NCBI GenBank assembly: GCA_963753225.1
Contig: CAVWBQ010000044.1
Span: forward strand, 62,001-126,000
DNA length: 64,000 bases
Reading direction: 5' to 3'
Source: Palsa-504 sp963753225
GTDB lineage: Bacteria; Actinomycetota; Actinomycetes; Streptosporangiales; Streptosporangiaceae
Below the pieces are notes generated by a model, which did no database searches, had not been told where the DNA came from, and was given only the letters and a program-made list of their open reading frames with translations. Positions 8,400-16,567 of this stretch are shown piece after piece (within the stretch, counting starts at the first letter, position 1; each line of letters begins with the position of its first letter). A program made the translations under genes and the position numbers.

Positions 8400-8752
8400 A
8401 TGAGTGATTCCTGATTCAGGTGAGCGCGGCGTGCCGGGGTGCGGCTCACTCACCTGAATAGCCTCCGGCCGGGCCGCGCGGATCATCCCGTCCGGGCCGC
8501 TGTTGAGGGCTACATCAGTCCCGTCAGCCTCTCCCGCACGCCTTTTCGCTCGCCAGTACGATGATCGTGACTTTTACGGGGTGGATTCGGGCTTGCGGGT
8601 GAATTAGGGGTACTATAGTGCACCAAAATCACCCGGGAGCCCCGATCCACCCGGATCTTTCGCCGCTGCCTGCCCCACCGTGCACGTGCGCACCGGGCAC
8701 CCCCGGCAAAGACCGCCTAAGCCCGCAACCCGATCAGGAATCACTCATCTAG
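8396..8752. mobile_element. Non-autonomous (MITE-like) element sharing IS982 ends
   Basis: About 357 bp flanked by a perfect 20-bp inverted repeat, CTAGATGAGTGATTCCTGAT at 8396-8415 and its complement at 8733-8752. These ends match the left end of the adjoining IS982 element. It holds no transposase frame. Inside lie a hairpin next to the left end (ATTCAGGTGAG against CTCACCTGAAT near 8414 and 8450) and a longer imperfect inverted repeat at 8579-8605 and 8627-8652. It is probably mobilised in trans by the neighbouring transposase. Confidence 0.75.
8579..8652. repeat. Nested imperfect inverted repeat inside the MITE-like element
   Basis: Arms of about 26 bases (GGGTGGATTCGGGCTTGCGG at 8579 onward, ending at 8605) match the complement of 8627-8652 with a few mismatches and one indel. 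They enclose an AT-richer centre containing TACTATAG. It may be the paired ends of another, gutted element, or a structured transcript. Confidence 0.6.
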
Positions 8753-8975
8753 GCTGCCCGCAGCTCGCGCATGAAGTCACGCTGGAGCACTGGAGCAATG
8801 CCGTCCAGCCCGTCGCTGGCGAAGTGGCTGGCCACGGTGTCGGCTGCGGCAGCGAACTGGATGCCGTCAGTGACGTCGCGCAGCAAGGGGCTATTCGCCT
8901 GTCGTGCTCTGCGTGAGCGACGTTCCCCGCTGGCTTGCGGACCCCGGGACGGCCGGTCGCGATTAGTGCCCGCAT
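8749..8975 (-). pseudogene. Decayed gene cut off by the MITE-like element
   Basis: ATG 8975 has an ideal AAGGAG site 7 bases upstream and begins MRALIATGRPG, like the N-terminus of zinc-type alcohol dehydrogenases/quinone reductases. After about 12 residues the match ends. Good actinobacterial codon use then appears in a different frame (LLRDVTDGIQFAAAADTVAS, ending MRELRAA). That frame stops at a TAG formed exactly by the CTAG at the end of the element. A frameshift plus truncation by insertion is the simplest reading. It lies 27 bases after the DUF3237 gene on the same strand, so the two were probably an operon. Confidence 0.5.
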
Positions 8976-9001
8976 ACAGTTTCTCCTTCTGACGGCTGGT
9001 G

Positions 9002-9466
9002 CTAGATGACCCGGTAGAGCTCGTACTCGATCCGCCTGGGCCCGGCCAGCCGCCCGCGGCCGATGAACAGGTTCTGGGTGAGCCAGCCGCAGGTGTCGTT
9101 GCTGACGTCGAACTGGGGCGTCATGCACATGTACTGGTCCGCGAAGCTGGTCTCCCGGCCGCTCGCCAGGGCTCGCGAGAACTCCTCGTCCCCGCGGATC
9201 AGGGCGGCGTCGTAGCGCATGAGGATCAGCGTCCCGTCATTGGTAAGGAACTGTGTTCGCTGGTCCTGGCGGCGTATTCCATTGCCGTCGATCCGGATCC
9301 AGTCGATTCCCGGCATCGCCAGGCTCGCGGTGATCCGCGGCCCGGTGAGCGTGGCCTCGGCGATCTTCCAGCACAGCCGGGCCGGAGATCCGGTGGTGGG
9401 TCCCAGCGGTCCTTCGATCCGCTCGGCGAAGGTCATCTCGTACTCGAGCCCGATCGACGCCCTCAT
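9002..9466 (-). CDS. DUF3237 family protein
   Basis: A 154-residue single-domain beta-barrel-like protein. It shows the family pattern: an N-terminal LEYEMTFAERI strand, GPRITASLAMPGIDWIRID, a TNDGTLILMRYDAALIRG segment and a C-terminal GWLTQNLFIGRGRL. The biochemical role of DUF3237 proteins is not established, although some lie beside dehydrogenases. Start ATG 9466. The following gene on the same strand (8975) is decayed. Confidence 0.8.
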   Translation of the reverse strand: MRASIGLEYEMTFAERIEGPLGPTTGSPARLCWKIAEATLTGPRITASLAMPGIDWIRIDGNGIRRQDQRTQFLTNDGTLILMRYDAALIRGDEEFSRALASGRETSFADQYMCMTPQFDVSNDTCGWLTQNLFIGRGRLAGPRRIEYELYRVI

Positions 9467-9644
9467 GGCGGTTTCTCCTTCCGAATGGCGTTGCGGGACC
9501 TCACCTAGCTAGCCTGCGGCGGCAGCCGGCGGCGAACATCGGCCAGCTGGCCGGCATCGGTCCCGGTCAGGGCTATGGAATGGCCGGACCAGGGTTGCCC
9601 CGTGGGATAGCGGGCCGACTCGCGGCCGGCTCAGCGGCCCGTCG

Positions 9645-9785
9645 TGCGATGCCGTTACCGGCCGCGAGGGCAGCCAGGCGCTGCTCGAGGAGGCCGAACG
9701 GGCGGGGCTGTTCCTGATCCCGCTGGATGAGGTGCGCGGCTGGTGGCGTTATCACCACCTGTTCGCCGACCCGCTCCGCGGCCGC
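9645..9785 (+). pseudogene. Relic of a MalT-like LuxR regulator
   Basis: A short plus-strand stretch reads CDAVTGREGSQALLEEAERA, then GLFLIPLDEVRGWWRYHHLF and ADPLR. This is the conserved segment just after the NB-ARC domain of MalT/LAL-type LuxR regulators (usually GWWRYHHLFADLLRARL). Nothing upstream or downstream in frame belongs to the family. It is a roughly 45-codon fragment of a gene normally 2.5 kb long. It abuts the 3' end of the convergent esterase gene. Confidence 0.65.
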
Positions 9786-9807
9786 GAGGCCGTGATCCTG
9801 GCTCGGA

Positions 9808-10767
9808 TCACGGCCGGCCAGGGTCAGCCCCGGGAGCCTGGGCCTGATGGTTGTCAAGGCTCCAGATCCAGTTGGCTATGTCGGTTTGTGCCTCGTGGGC
9901 GGCGGCGACTAGACCGGTCATCTGAAAGAAGCCGTGGATCATCCCCGGGTAGCGTCGCGATGTGGCGTCGCCGCCGGCCGCGCGGATCGCGTCCGCGTAT
10001 CGTTCCCCTTCGTCACGGAGCGGATCGCATTCGGCGGTAATCACCAGCGTCGGGGGAAGCCCGCTCAGGTCCGGCTCGAACAGCGGCGAGACGCGCGGGT
10101 TACCGCGGTCGATGTCGGCCGGCAGGTACTGGCTGAAGTACCACAGCGATTTGTCCCGCGTGAAACCATAGCCGGTCGCGAAATCGAGATAGGACGGCGA
10201 GCTCGCGGTGGCGTCGAGCATCGGATACACCAGTACCTGGAAGCCGGGCGCATGACCCTCGCGGCTCAGCTCGCGGGTGGCTACGGCGGCGAGGTTGCCG
10301 CCCGAACTGTCGCCGGCGATCCCTACCGGGCCGGCACCGCCAGCCAGCTGTACGCTCGCCGCCGCGATCCCGTTCATGACGGTCAGGGCATCCTCGACAG
10401 CGGCCGGGAAGGGATGCTCCGGGGCGAGCCGCACGTTCGGCGCGACGATCAGGCATCCGGTGGCGCGCGCGAGATCGCGCAGCGGCCGGTCGTAGCCTGC
10501 GGCACCGATCACGAACCCGCCGCCATGGAAGTAGACCAGCACCGGCGACGGCTGCGCTCGAGGTCGGTACACGCGCGCATCGAGGCCATTGGTGCCCGCC
10601 AGCGTCACAGTCTCGATCGCGTAGAGCGGCCCCGGCGTGCTTTGCAGCGCGAGCACGGCCTGATCGTCTACGCGCACGGCGGCGGCCGTTAGCCGCTCCG
10701 CCGGTACGGCCGGCCGCGTCGCTTGAGCATCGAGCAGCTGCTCAAGCCGGGAGTCAACGGTGGGCAC
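9808..10767 (-). CDS. Alpha/beta-hydrolase, HSL-type esterase/lipase
   Basis: A 319-residue hormone-sensitive-lipase-family esterase. It has the oxyanion-hole HGGGF (residues 81-85), the nucleophile box GDSSGG with Ser154, an acid in ECDPLRDE (Asp248) and His278 in MIHGF. It should hydrolyse short acyl esters in the cytoplasm; no signal peptide is visible. GTG 10767 is the likely start, with GGAGG just upstream. The first 45 residues form the usual cap helices. It is transcribed away from the gene at 10943; a TTCACCC/GGGTGAA hairpin lies between them at 10860-10878. Confidence 0.85.
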   Translation of the reverse strand: MPTVDSRLEQLLDAQATRPAVPAERLTAAAVRVDDQAVLALQSTPGPLYAIETVTLAGTNGLDARVYRPRAQPSPVLVYFHGGGFVIGAAGYDRPLRDLARATGCLIVAPNVRLAPEHPFPAAVEDALTVMNGIAAASVQLAGGAGPVGIAGDSSGGNLAAVATRELSREGHAPGFQVLVYPMLDATASSPSYLDFATGYGFTRDKSLWYFSQYLPADIDRGNPRVSPLFEPDLSGLPPTLVITAECDPLRDEGERYADAIRAAGGDATSRRYPGMIHGFFQMTGLVAAAHEAQTDIANWIWSLDNHQAQAPGADPGRP

Positions 10768-10942
10768 TCCGCCTCCAGGGAAACTGCGGATCCACGGAAC
10801 AGTCTCCGGCTCCCGCGGCGCGGGGTCAACGTGACCCGGTCCGGCGACGGCATGGCGTTTTCACCCTTGCCGGGTGAAGCGCATCGCCTGGGACCGCGAG
10901 ATGCTTAGCGTGGCCGCATCCCTAGGAGCGCGGGAGCATGAT

Positions 10943-11389
10943 ATGACGACACAGGCCGCCTTTTCACCCGAGGAATGGAAGGTAGTCCTCGAGGCCCCGC
11001 CAGCCGCCGGCTTGATCGTGATCACCGCGGCCCACGGGGGCTCGTTCCGCGAAACCATCGCCATGTCGAAGGCCTACGCCGAGGCGCGCGCGGAGCACGG
11101 CGAGAGCGAGCTCCTGGACGAGATCGTGTCGGCGAAGCCCAAGATGGACCACACCCGATATCACTCTGCCGAAGAGCTCAGGGATAACGGGCTCGGGCAC
11201 ATTCGCGATGCCATGGCGCTGCTGGAGAGCAAGGCGACCGCCGGGGAATGCGATGACTACCGGCGTTTCGTGCTCACCCTCGCCGGCAAGGTTGCCGCCG
11301 CCCACAGGGAGCACGGGCAGAGCGTGAGCCCCGCGGAAGAACAGGCCATCCAGCAGATCACGGCGGCGCTCGGCACGACCGGCTCTTGA
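10943..11389 (+). CDS. Conserved actinobacterial hypothetical protein
   Basis: A 148-residue, mostly helical, acidic cytoplasmic protein starting MTTQAAFSPEEWK. It has GLIVITAAHGGSFRETIAMS, AEHGESELLDEIVSAKP and a C-terminal RFVLTLAGKVAAAHREHG helix. I recall similar proteins in many actinomycetes, but no function is known to me. ATG 10943 has GGGAG 8 bases upstream; the frame extends to 10874 but that part is not protein-like. Nothing in the context suggests a role. Confidence 0.65.
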   Translation: MTTQAAFSPEEWKVVLEAPPAAGLIVITAAHGGSFRETIAMSKAYAEARAEHGESELLDEIVSAKPKMDHTRYHSAEELRDNGLGHIRDAMALLESKATAGECDDYRRFVLTLAGKVAAAHREHGQSVSPAEEQAIQQITAALGTTGS

Positions 11390-11427
11390 CCAGACCCGCC
11401 AGCTAGGCCCGGTGACGCGACGGGAGG

Positions 11428-13398
11428 TTAACGGGGGTGGGCACGGAACCACTCCTGTCGGTCGAGGGGATCGGGGCCGGTTCTCGTCCGGGCAGGAGGC
11501 GGCCCCGCGACCGGCGTGTAGTGGGTCACCTCCGAGGTGAAGACTCCTTCGCCGCTGGTCTGCTCGGGGAGCCGCGCAAGCAGGGGCTGGACGCTTCGGG
11601 TGGGGAGCGTGCCGGTGAGCGCCAGGGCTCCGGCGACGGGGCTGGTGCCGGTGACGAGACCGGACAGGCGGGCTATCGTCACCATCACGTCGGGGAGCGC
11701 GCCGGCGGGGATCTCCAGGTAGAACGTCTCGACCGGCTCGCAGACGACGGTTCCTGCCTGCCTGAGGGCCTCGTGGATCAGCACCGGCGCCAGGTTGCGG
11801 AAGTCCGCGCCGACGGAGGAGATGTTCTTGTTGAACTTCTGGTGCATAGCGCTCTGCCTGGGGCAGTAGCCCGTGTGCGTGAGCACCACGCGGGCATCGG
11901 GGATCGCCCAGCCGGACAGGCCCTGAGCCAGGCCGGCCCGGACCCCTTCCCACGTCGCGGCGAAGAAGGCGGGCGGCATGGAGCCGCGCTCGACTTCCAG
12001 GTCGCAGGCCAGGCCGGAGCCGGCAGGCGCCGGCTCCGCCCGGAACCCGAGCGTCGCCAGGTAGGGCGTGGCCTTCCCCGGCATGAGGGCGGACGACGCG
12101 CCCGTTCCCGCGATCCGCTCGATGTGCACGGTCACCGTGGGACGGAAGGTGACAGCCACGCCGAACTGCCCGGCGAGCAGGTCGGCGATCACTTCCTTTT
12201 GCACTTCGCCGTAGAGGCTGACCGCGATCTCGCCGCGCTCGGTGTTGACGCGCAGGTTGATCAGCGGGTCGGCCTCGGCCAGCTCCCGCAGCGCCGAGAA
12301 CAGCCGACCGCGATTGGCCGGGTTGACCGGCTCGACCACCGATTCAAGCGCCGGGGCCGGGAACTGGCGGGTAACCCGGCCGGGAATGGCCTCGCCTACC
12401 CAGCCGCCGGTGCGCGCCGAGCCGATCCCGCGTATCCGCACGACGTCGCCGGCCCGCGCGGCACCCACCCGGGCCCAGCCGTCTGGCGTCGACCGCTCCA
12501 GGGACGTGATCACCTCGGGCCTGGCGCCCGCCACGGTGGCCCGGTGCCTTACGCGCAGTTCGCCGCCGAACATGCGGCAGTGCGCCATCGTGCCGTGATC
12601 ACCGTGCTCAATCTTGTAGATGACTCCGGACAGCGAGCGCGTCGCAGAGCGAGCCCATGGCATGAGGCGCGGCAGCGTCGTCAGCAGGTCGGGCACGCCC
12701 GCCCCGGTCAGCGCCGATCCCGCCAGCACCGGCACCACGGCGCCGCGCCCCACCTGGGTGCGCGCAGAGCGCAGCGCCATCGCCTCGGTAACGCCCGGCC
12801 CGTCCAGGGCGGCGCCGAGCAGCCGGTCGTCCCCTGACGTGAGGGCGTCGATCACCGACGGGTCCGTCAGCGGGACCGGCCTAGTCGCCGCGCCAGGCGA
12901 CCCGGCTGCCAGCACCTCCGTCAGCGGAAGCAGGCGCACGCCCGAACCCGCCGCAAGGCGGCGGCCGATCCCGGCACGCACCCGGGCGGGGTCCGCTCCC
13001 TGACGGTCGATCTTGTTGATGAAGATCGCGGCTGGCACGGCAAGGCGCCGCAGCACCCGCCACAGGACAACGGTCTGCGGCTGCACTCCCTCGACCGCGG
13101 AGACCACCAGGACGGCCCCGTCGAGGACGGCGAGGCTGCGCTCCACCTCGGCGATGAAGTCGGAGTGACCGGGGGTGTCGATGAGATTGACCTGAACATC
13201 GCCCGCGGCGAAAGACGCCACGTTCGTGCGCACGGTGATGCCACGGCGGCGCTCGATGTCCATCGAGTCGGTACGGGTGGTGCCGGCATCGACGCTGCCA
13301 AGGTCGGGGATGGCGCCAGCCTCGAACAGCAGCCGTTCGGTCAGGCTGGTCTTGCCCGCGTCAACATGCGCCAGGATTCCGAGGTTGAGTGTGCGCAA
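11428..13398 (-). CDS. Ribosomal protection protein, OtrA/TetM type (tetracycline resistance GTPase)
   Basis: A 656-residue EF-G-like GTPase. Motifs are G1 AHVDAGKTS (10-18), TRTDSMDIERRRGITV (41-56), G3 DTPGH (74-78) and G4 NKID (128-131), then beta-barrel, domain III/IV and a C-terminal domain with a NKNISSVGADFRN-type loop. These proteins displace tetracyclines from the 30S A site. Length matches OtrA (about 660). The start matching the family is TTG 13398, with GGAG 11 bases upstream. A short ORF with a perfect AGGAGG site overlaps this start one base out of frame and may control translation. No biosynthetic genes are adjacent. Confidence 0.85.
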   Translation of the reverse strand: MRTLNLGILAHVDAGKTSLTERLLFEAGAIPDLGSVDAGTTRTDSMDIERRRGITVRTNVASFAAGDVQVNLIDTPGHSDFIAEVERSLAVLDGAVLVVSAVEGVQPQTVVLWRVLRRLAVPAAIFINKIDRQGADPARVRAGIGRRLAAGSGVRLLPLTEVLAAGSPGAATRPVPLTDPSVIDALTSGDDRLLGAALDGPGVTEAMALRSARTQVGRGAVVPVLAGSALTGAGVPDLLTTLPRLMPWARSATRSLSGVIYKIEHGDHGTMAHCRMFGGELRVRHRATVAGARPEVITSLERSTPDGWARVGAARAGDVVRIRGIGSARTGGWVGEAIPGRVTRQFPAPALESVVEPVNPANRGRLFSALRELAEADPLINLRVNTERGEIAVSLYGEVQKEVIADLLAGQFGVAVTFRPTVTVHIERIAGTGASSALMPGKATPYLATLGFRAEPAPAGSGLACDLEVERGSMPPAFFAATWEGVRAGLAQGLSGWAIPDARVVLTHTGYCPRQSAMHQKFNKNISSVGADFRNLAPVLIHEALRQAGTVVCEPVETFYLEIPAGALPDVMVTIARLSGLVTGTSPVAGALALTGTLPTRSVQPLLARLPEQTSGEGVFTSEVTHYTPVAGPPPARTRTGPDPLDRQEWFRAHPR

Positions 13399-13456
13399 GG
13401 GACAACTGCTCCAGGAGTCGGGTCGGGACTGTTAGCAGGACAGTTGCCGAACGCAT
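13361..13456 (-). CDS. Putative leader peptide of the ribosomal protection gene
   Basis: A 31-codon ORF from ATG 13456 (GTG 13459 also possible) preceded by a perfect AGGAGG at 13465-13470. It begins MRSATVLLTVPTRLLEQL and ends inside the resistance gene, overlapping its TTG start in another frame. The downstream gene has only a weak site of its own. Leader-peptide attenuation is known for tet(M). Here the overlap would allow translational coupling or ribosome-stalling control. Alternatively it marks a frameshift at the 5' end. Confidence 0.45.
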   Translation of the reverse strand: MRSATVLLTVPTRLLEQLSLAHTQPRNPGAC

Positions 13457-13800
13457 CACGGGTACCTCCTGGGGAGCCGTCGCGGACAACCCATTACCGC
13501 CCAGCCCCGCGCCCCTCCGCAACCCGTTTTTCCGCGTGCTCGCGATACCGTCCAGGTCGGCTGCCGGGCAACACCGCTGCGAGCCCCTTTCGAAGGGCAC
13601 TGGCGTGCAGGGCGCGGGGATCACCGACGCGATATCTATCACCGCTGAATCACGCCATGGCCTGGAAGGGACCCACGTCGACGATGACGATGGCGGCGGC
13701 GTCCTGGTACCGGCGCGGCAGGGTGAGCGGGCGTCACCGGTTGATGGGATCGGGCGCCCGCGGGCGGGCGCGCACCGGCTTGCACAGGGGGAGTCACCAC

Positions 13801-13841
13801 GGTCCGTTCGGAAAAATCGAAGAAATCATGCCGAACGGACC
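13801..13841. repeat. Perfect 11-bp inverted repeat
   Basis: GGTCCGTTCGG (13801-13811) and CCGAACGGACC (13831-13841) are exact complements around a 19-base A-rich loop. Partial pairing extends outward (CCAC against GCGG). No gene ends close enough to make it an obvious terminator. It could be an operator, or ends left by a small element. Confidence 0.6.
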
Positions 13842-14019
13842 CGCGGTGGCTCGCCACCCACAGCCATTCGCGGCCGCCGTCGCCTCGGCCACCTGCTCCA
13901 GGGGCTTACCGGTGGACGAGACCGCAAGAATCGCTCGGGGTCGTTCCCCTCAAACGGCCTCGTCAGGGTGGATTCACCAGGAGTTGCAGCGCAGCCAGGA
14001 CGGGCAGCCAGATATCTTC

Positions 14020-14061
14020 CGCGTCGGCGTCGGCGACGGCGACGGCGACGGCGACGGCGAT
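14020..14061. repeat. GGCGAC hexanucleotide tandem repeat
   Basis: Four perfect GGCGAC units (14032-14055) plus a GGCGAT unit, preceded by GGCGTC-type variants. It is a slippage-prone simple repeat 20 bases from the stop of the small gene at 14081. Confidence 0.8.
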
Positions 14062-14080
14062 GCCGCGGCCCGGCCGCCGT

Positions 14081-14374
14081 CTACTGGTTGACGAAGTTGT
14101 GCGCTGGAAAGATGATCGGCTCGTCCGGCTTGAGGCCCGTCTGCTGGATGAGCGGCATCAGCTTCTCGCCGAACGCCTGGAACTTCTCCGGTGACTCCCA
14201 GACGTCGAGTACGCACGAGCCGTCAGGCGTAGCCCCTGCCGTATGCGACAGGCAACCACCGCCGGGCCAGTCCGCCAGCGAGCGCATCGGCTGGCCATTG
14301 TTCAGTCCCCGGCACACCTCGTCGTACTGCTCGGTGGTTCCGCCGGGAAAGTTGAATATCACGCCGATAGCCAT
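14081..14374 (-). CDS. Small conserved protein, probable dimeric alpha-beta barrel (ABM-like)
   Basis: A 97-residue protein. MAIGVIFNFPGGTTEQYDEV opens like antibiotic-biosynthesis-monooxygenase-type barrels, and the centre (SLADWPGGGCLSHTAG, then SCVLDVWESPEKFQAFGEKL) fits their strand-helix pattern. The C-terminus PIIFPAHNFVN is typical of a small actinobacterial group with this fold. Start ATG 14374 with a GGGGAGG-like site. Role unknown; members of the fold bind heme or small aromatics, which cannot be inferred here. Confidence 0.7.
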   Translation of the reverse strand: MAIGVIFNFPGGTTEQYDEVCRGLNNGQPMRSLADWPGGGCLSHTAGATPDGSCVLDVWESPEKFQAFGEKLMPLIQQTGLKPDEPIIFPAHNFVNQ

Positions 14375-14527
14375 ACATTCCTCCCCTGACCTGCTGACCA
14401 GTGCGGCAGGCTTTTACCTGCCCGGTCTTGGCACGTCGCAGGGACGGTCTCCGGATTACTCCCGGGCGAACGTCTCCCGTGCCGTGCGCCCTATCCTGTA
14501 TTCGCCTGAATCTCAGGTCCTTCGTGG

Positions 14528-15862
14528 ATGGCGAGGCCCGTAGTGCGGAACGAACGATGGCTGGTCGCGGGGGCTGCCGCATTCGTGCTGGCGAGCGGGA
14601 TTACGTATGTGGCGACGACGGGCCCGGTGACGGCGGGGCATCCGGCCGCGCAGCGGCTGGCCAGCAAACCCGCGCCGCCCGCGGTCGTGACCGTGACCCC
14701 GGCCGACGGCGCGGCGACGGTCGCTCCCGACACTCAGGTGCAGATCACGGCGTCTGCAGGCACGCTCACCCAGGTCACGGTGGCGTCCGGCAACTCCGCC
14801 GTCACCGGGCAGTACGGGCCGGGCAGCACGAGCTGGTCGGCGCGGTGGGGGCTGAAGCCGGCCACCTCCTACACCGTCACCGTCGTCGCCAGGAACAGCA
14901 AGGGCGCGGCAACGACCGGGGTCACGCATTTCACCACCAGGAGCGCGGCTCGCGTCCTGCAGGTCAGCAGCGTTACTCCCGGCTCCGGTGAGACCGCCGG
15001 CGTCGGCATGCCGATCATCGTCGGCTTCAACTACGACGTGGCCCGCCCGGACCGGGCCGCGGTGGAGCATGCCCTTGAGGTCGGCAGCGACGTCCCGGTC
15101 ACCGGCGCGTGGTTCTGGGCCTCGGACAGCGAGGTTGTCTTCCGTCCGCAGAGCTACTGGCCGGCCCACGAGCATGTGCTGCTCACCGCGCACCTGACCG
15201 GCGTCCGAGGCGGGCGGGGCCTGTGGGGCGGGAGCGACCTGAGCCGTTCGTTCACGATCGGCGATTCGCACATTGTCAAGGTCAACCTGAAGACCGACCG
15301 GGCCCGCTTCTATATCAACGGGTCGCTCGCCAGGACGATTCCGGTCAGCGGCGGAATGGGCGGCTACGACTCCGTCGGCAACGACTTCTACACCACCAGC
15401 GGCGTTCACCTCACCATGGGCAGCTACGACTCGGTATGGATGACCTCGCCGAACATCAAGCCGGGCCAGCCAGGGTATTATCACGAGATCGTCTACGACG
15501 ACGTGCAGATCTCCGACAGTGGCGAGTACATGCACCAGAGCCCCGGCGGTTTGTGGTGCCTGGGGCAGGAGAACTGCAGCCACGGCTGCGTCCGGATGAC
15601 CGCCGACGGCGCTGCCTGGTGGCGGCACACCGCCTACCGGGGCGACCCGGTGACCATCACCGGCACGCCGCGCGTGCTCGCCTGGGACAACGGCTGGGGC
15701 TACTGGCAGCAGTCCTGGCCAGCCTGGCTGAAGGGCAGTTCCGCCGGGCCGGTCACCACAACCGCGCTGGCCGGGGCCAGCCCCGCGACGGCGGCATCCG
15801 CCGGGCCTGCGTCTCCCGCGGCTAGGCCGTTCGCGCCCAACCGCAGGCTGAAAACGGGCTAG
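14528..15862 (+). CDS. L,D-transpeptidase with N-terminal Ig-like domains
   Basis: A 444-residue cell-wall enzyme. Residues 11-30 form a signal/anchor helix. About 52-137 and 145-245 are two immunoglobulin-like domains as in mycobacterial LdtMt2. The YkuD catalytic domain runs from about 246 to 385 and contains SHGCVRM (351-357) with catalytic Cys354 and an upstream His in the MHQSPGG segment. It forms 3-3 crosslinks in peptidoglycan outside the membrane. A flexible Ala/Pro-rich tail (about 400-444) follows. It has no operon partner. Confidence 0.9.
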   Translation: MARPVVRNERWLVAGAAAFVLASGITYVATTGPVTAGHPAAQRLASKPAPPAVVTVTPADGAATVAPDTQVQITASAGTLTQVTVASGNSAVTGQYGPGSTSWSARWGLKPATSYTVTVVARNSKGAATTGVTHFTTRSAARVLQVSSVTPGSGETAGVGMPIIVGFNYDVARPDRAAVEHALEVGSDVPVTGAWFWASDSEVVFRPQSYWPAHEHVLLTAHLTGVRGGRGLWGGSDLSRSFTIGDSHIVKVNLKTDRARFYINGSLARTIPVSGGMGGYDSVGNDFYTTSGVHLTMGSYDSVWMTSPNIKPGQPGYYHEIVYDDVQISDSGEYMHQSPGGLWCLGQENCSHGCVRMTADGAAWWRHTAYRGDPVTITGTPRVLAWDNGWGYWQQSWPAWLKGSSAGPVTTTALAGASPATAASAGPASPAARPFAPNRRLKTG

Positions 15863-15951
15863 GCCGGCCGCCGGGTTCCGACGGGGATGGCGGGCGTTAG
15901 CCTAGCTGGTCGCGGCGGCACGCGAGTTGCGGCTGCGGCCGAGGCGGCGCA

Positions 15952-16323
15952 TCAGGTCGGCGAGCAGACCGGGCCGCGGCTCGCCGCTACAGCGGTGAGC
16001 ATCGAATGGACAACGGTGAAGTCGACCGCGGCAGGGCTGCGGTACCGGATGCATCCCTTGCCGACATCGAGGCCGGAAAGCTGTCCGCGATGAGCGTTCA
16101 GGACATCGGCGCGCATGACATACAAGGAGATGTAGCGCTTCTGGCTGGCCCAGGCGATCTCGGCGGTGCCGTCACGGCTATAGGCAGGCATCCCGTAGCT
16201 CATGGACTCGGCAAAGCCCGCCAGCAGCCTCCGGCACGCATCGCGTATCTCGGTCAGCACCGCGCGCCGTCCCTCGGGCACCTGCGCGAGATAGCTGTCG
16301 ACGTCGATGGCATCGCTTTGCAT
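15952..16323 (-). CDS. DUF1801 (YdhG-like) protein
   Basis: A 123-residue protein starting MQSDAIDVDSYLAQVPEGRR. It has the DUF1801 signature: RAVLTEIRDACRRLL, then ESMSYGMPAYSRDG, a KRYISLYVM strand and GKGCIRYRSP. The fold resembles iron-scaffold/frataxin-like proteins, but the function is not known. The frame is open to 16608, yet codons before ATG 16323 are not protein-like. A second, distinct DUF1801 protein is at 19549-19998. Confidence 0.8.
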   Translation of the reverse strand: MQSDAIDVDSYLAQVPEGRRAVLTEIRDACRRLLAGFAESMSYGMPAYSRDGTAEIAWASQKRYISLYVMRADVLNAHRGQLSGLDVGKGCIRYRSPAAVDFTVVHSMLTAVAASRGPVCSPT

Positions 16324-16567
16324 AATCCCATCGTAAGGACGTCCGCGCGGGCAGGCGGGCAGCAGCCACCACGTCCCGAAGCCATCCTCGTCTTCGGCCC
16401 ACCGGTAGGACGCGGTTCTGGCTTTAGGCTCAGGCGTAGCTGCCGCCGGTGTTATCGCATCGGCGCAGAGAACCGGGGCACCTGGGCACCTGGGCGCCGG
16501 TGCCCTTCGCGAGTGTGTCTGGGGTGCCCGGGCCGCGAGATGAAGATCGGATCGTGCTGGAGGACAG

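Larger units (their letters stand above)
13457..14080. other. Long intergenic region with hairpin and short tandem repeat
   Basis: I see no convincing gene here. The first part should hold the promoter for the leader ORF and resistance gene. It also holds a strong hairpin (13801-13841) and a GGCGAC hexanucleotide repeat (14020-14061). Confidence 0.5.

Noticed and set aside
11437..12837. 466-codon plus-strand frame opposite the ribosomal protection gene
   Set aside because: His/Arg/Gly-rich shadow of a well-supported gene; no start signal or family pattern.
14020..14061. Hexanucleotide repeat as a coding repeat
   Set aside because: No gene reads through it in any frame with a sensible start.
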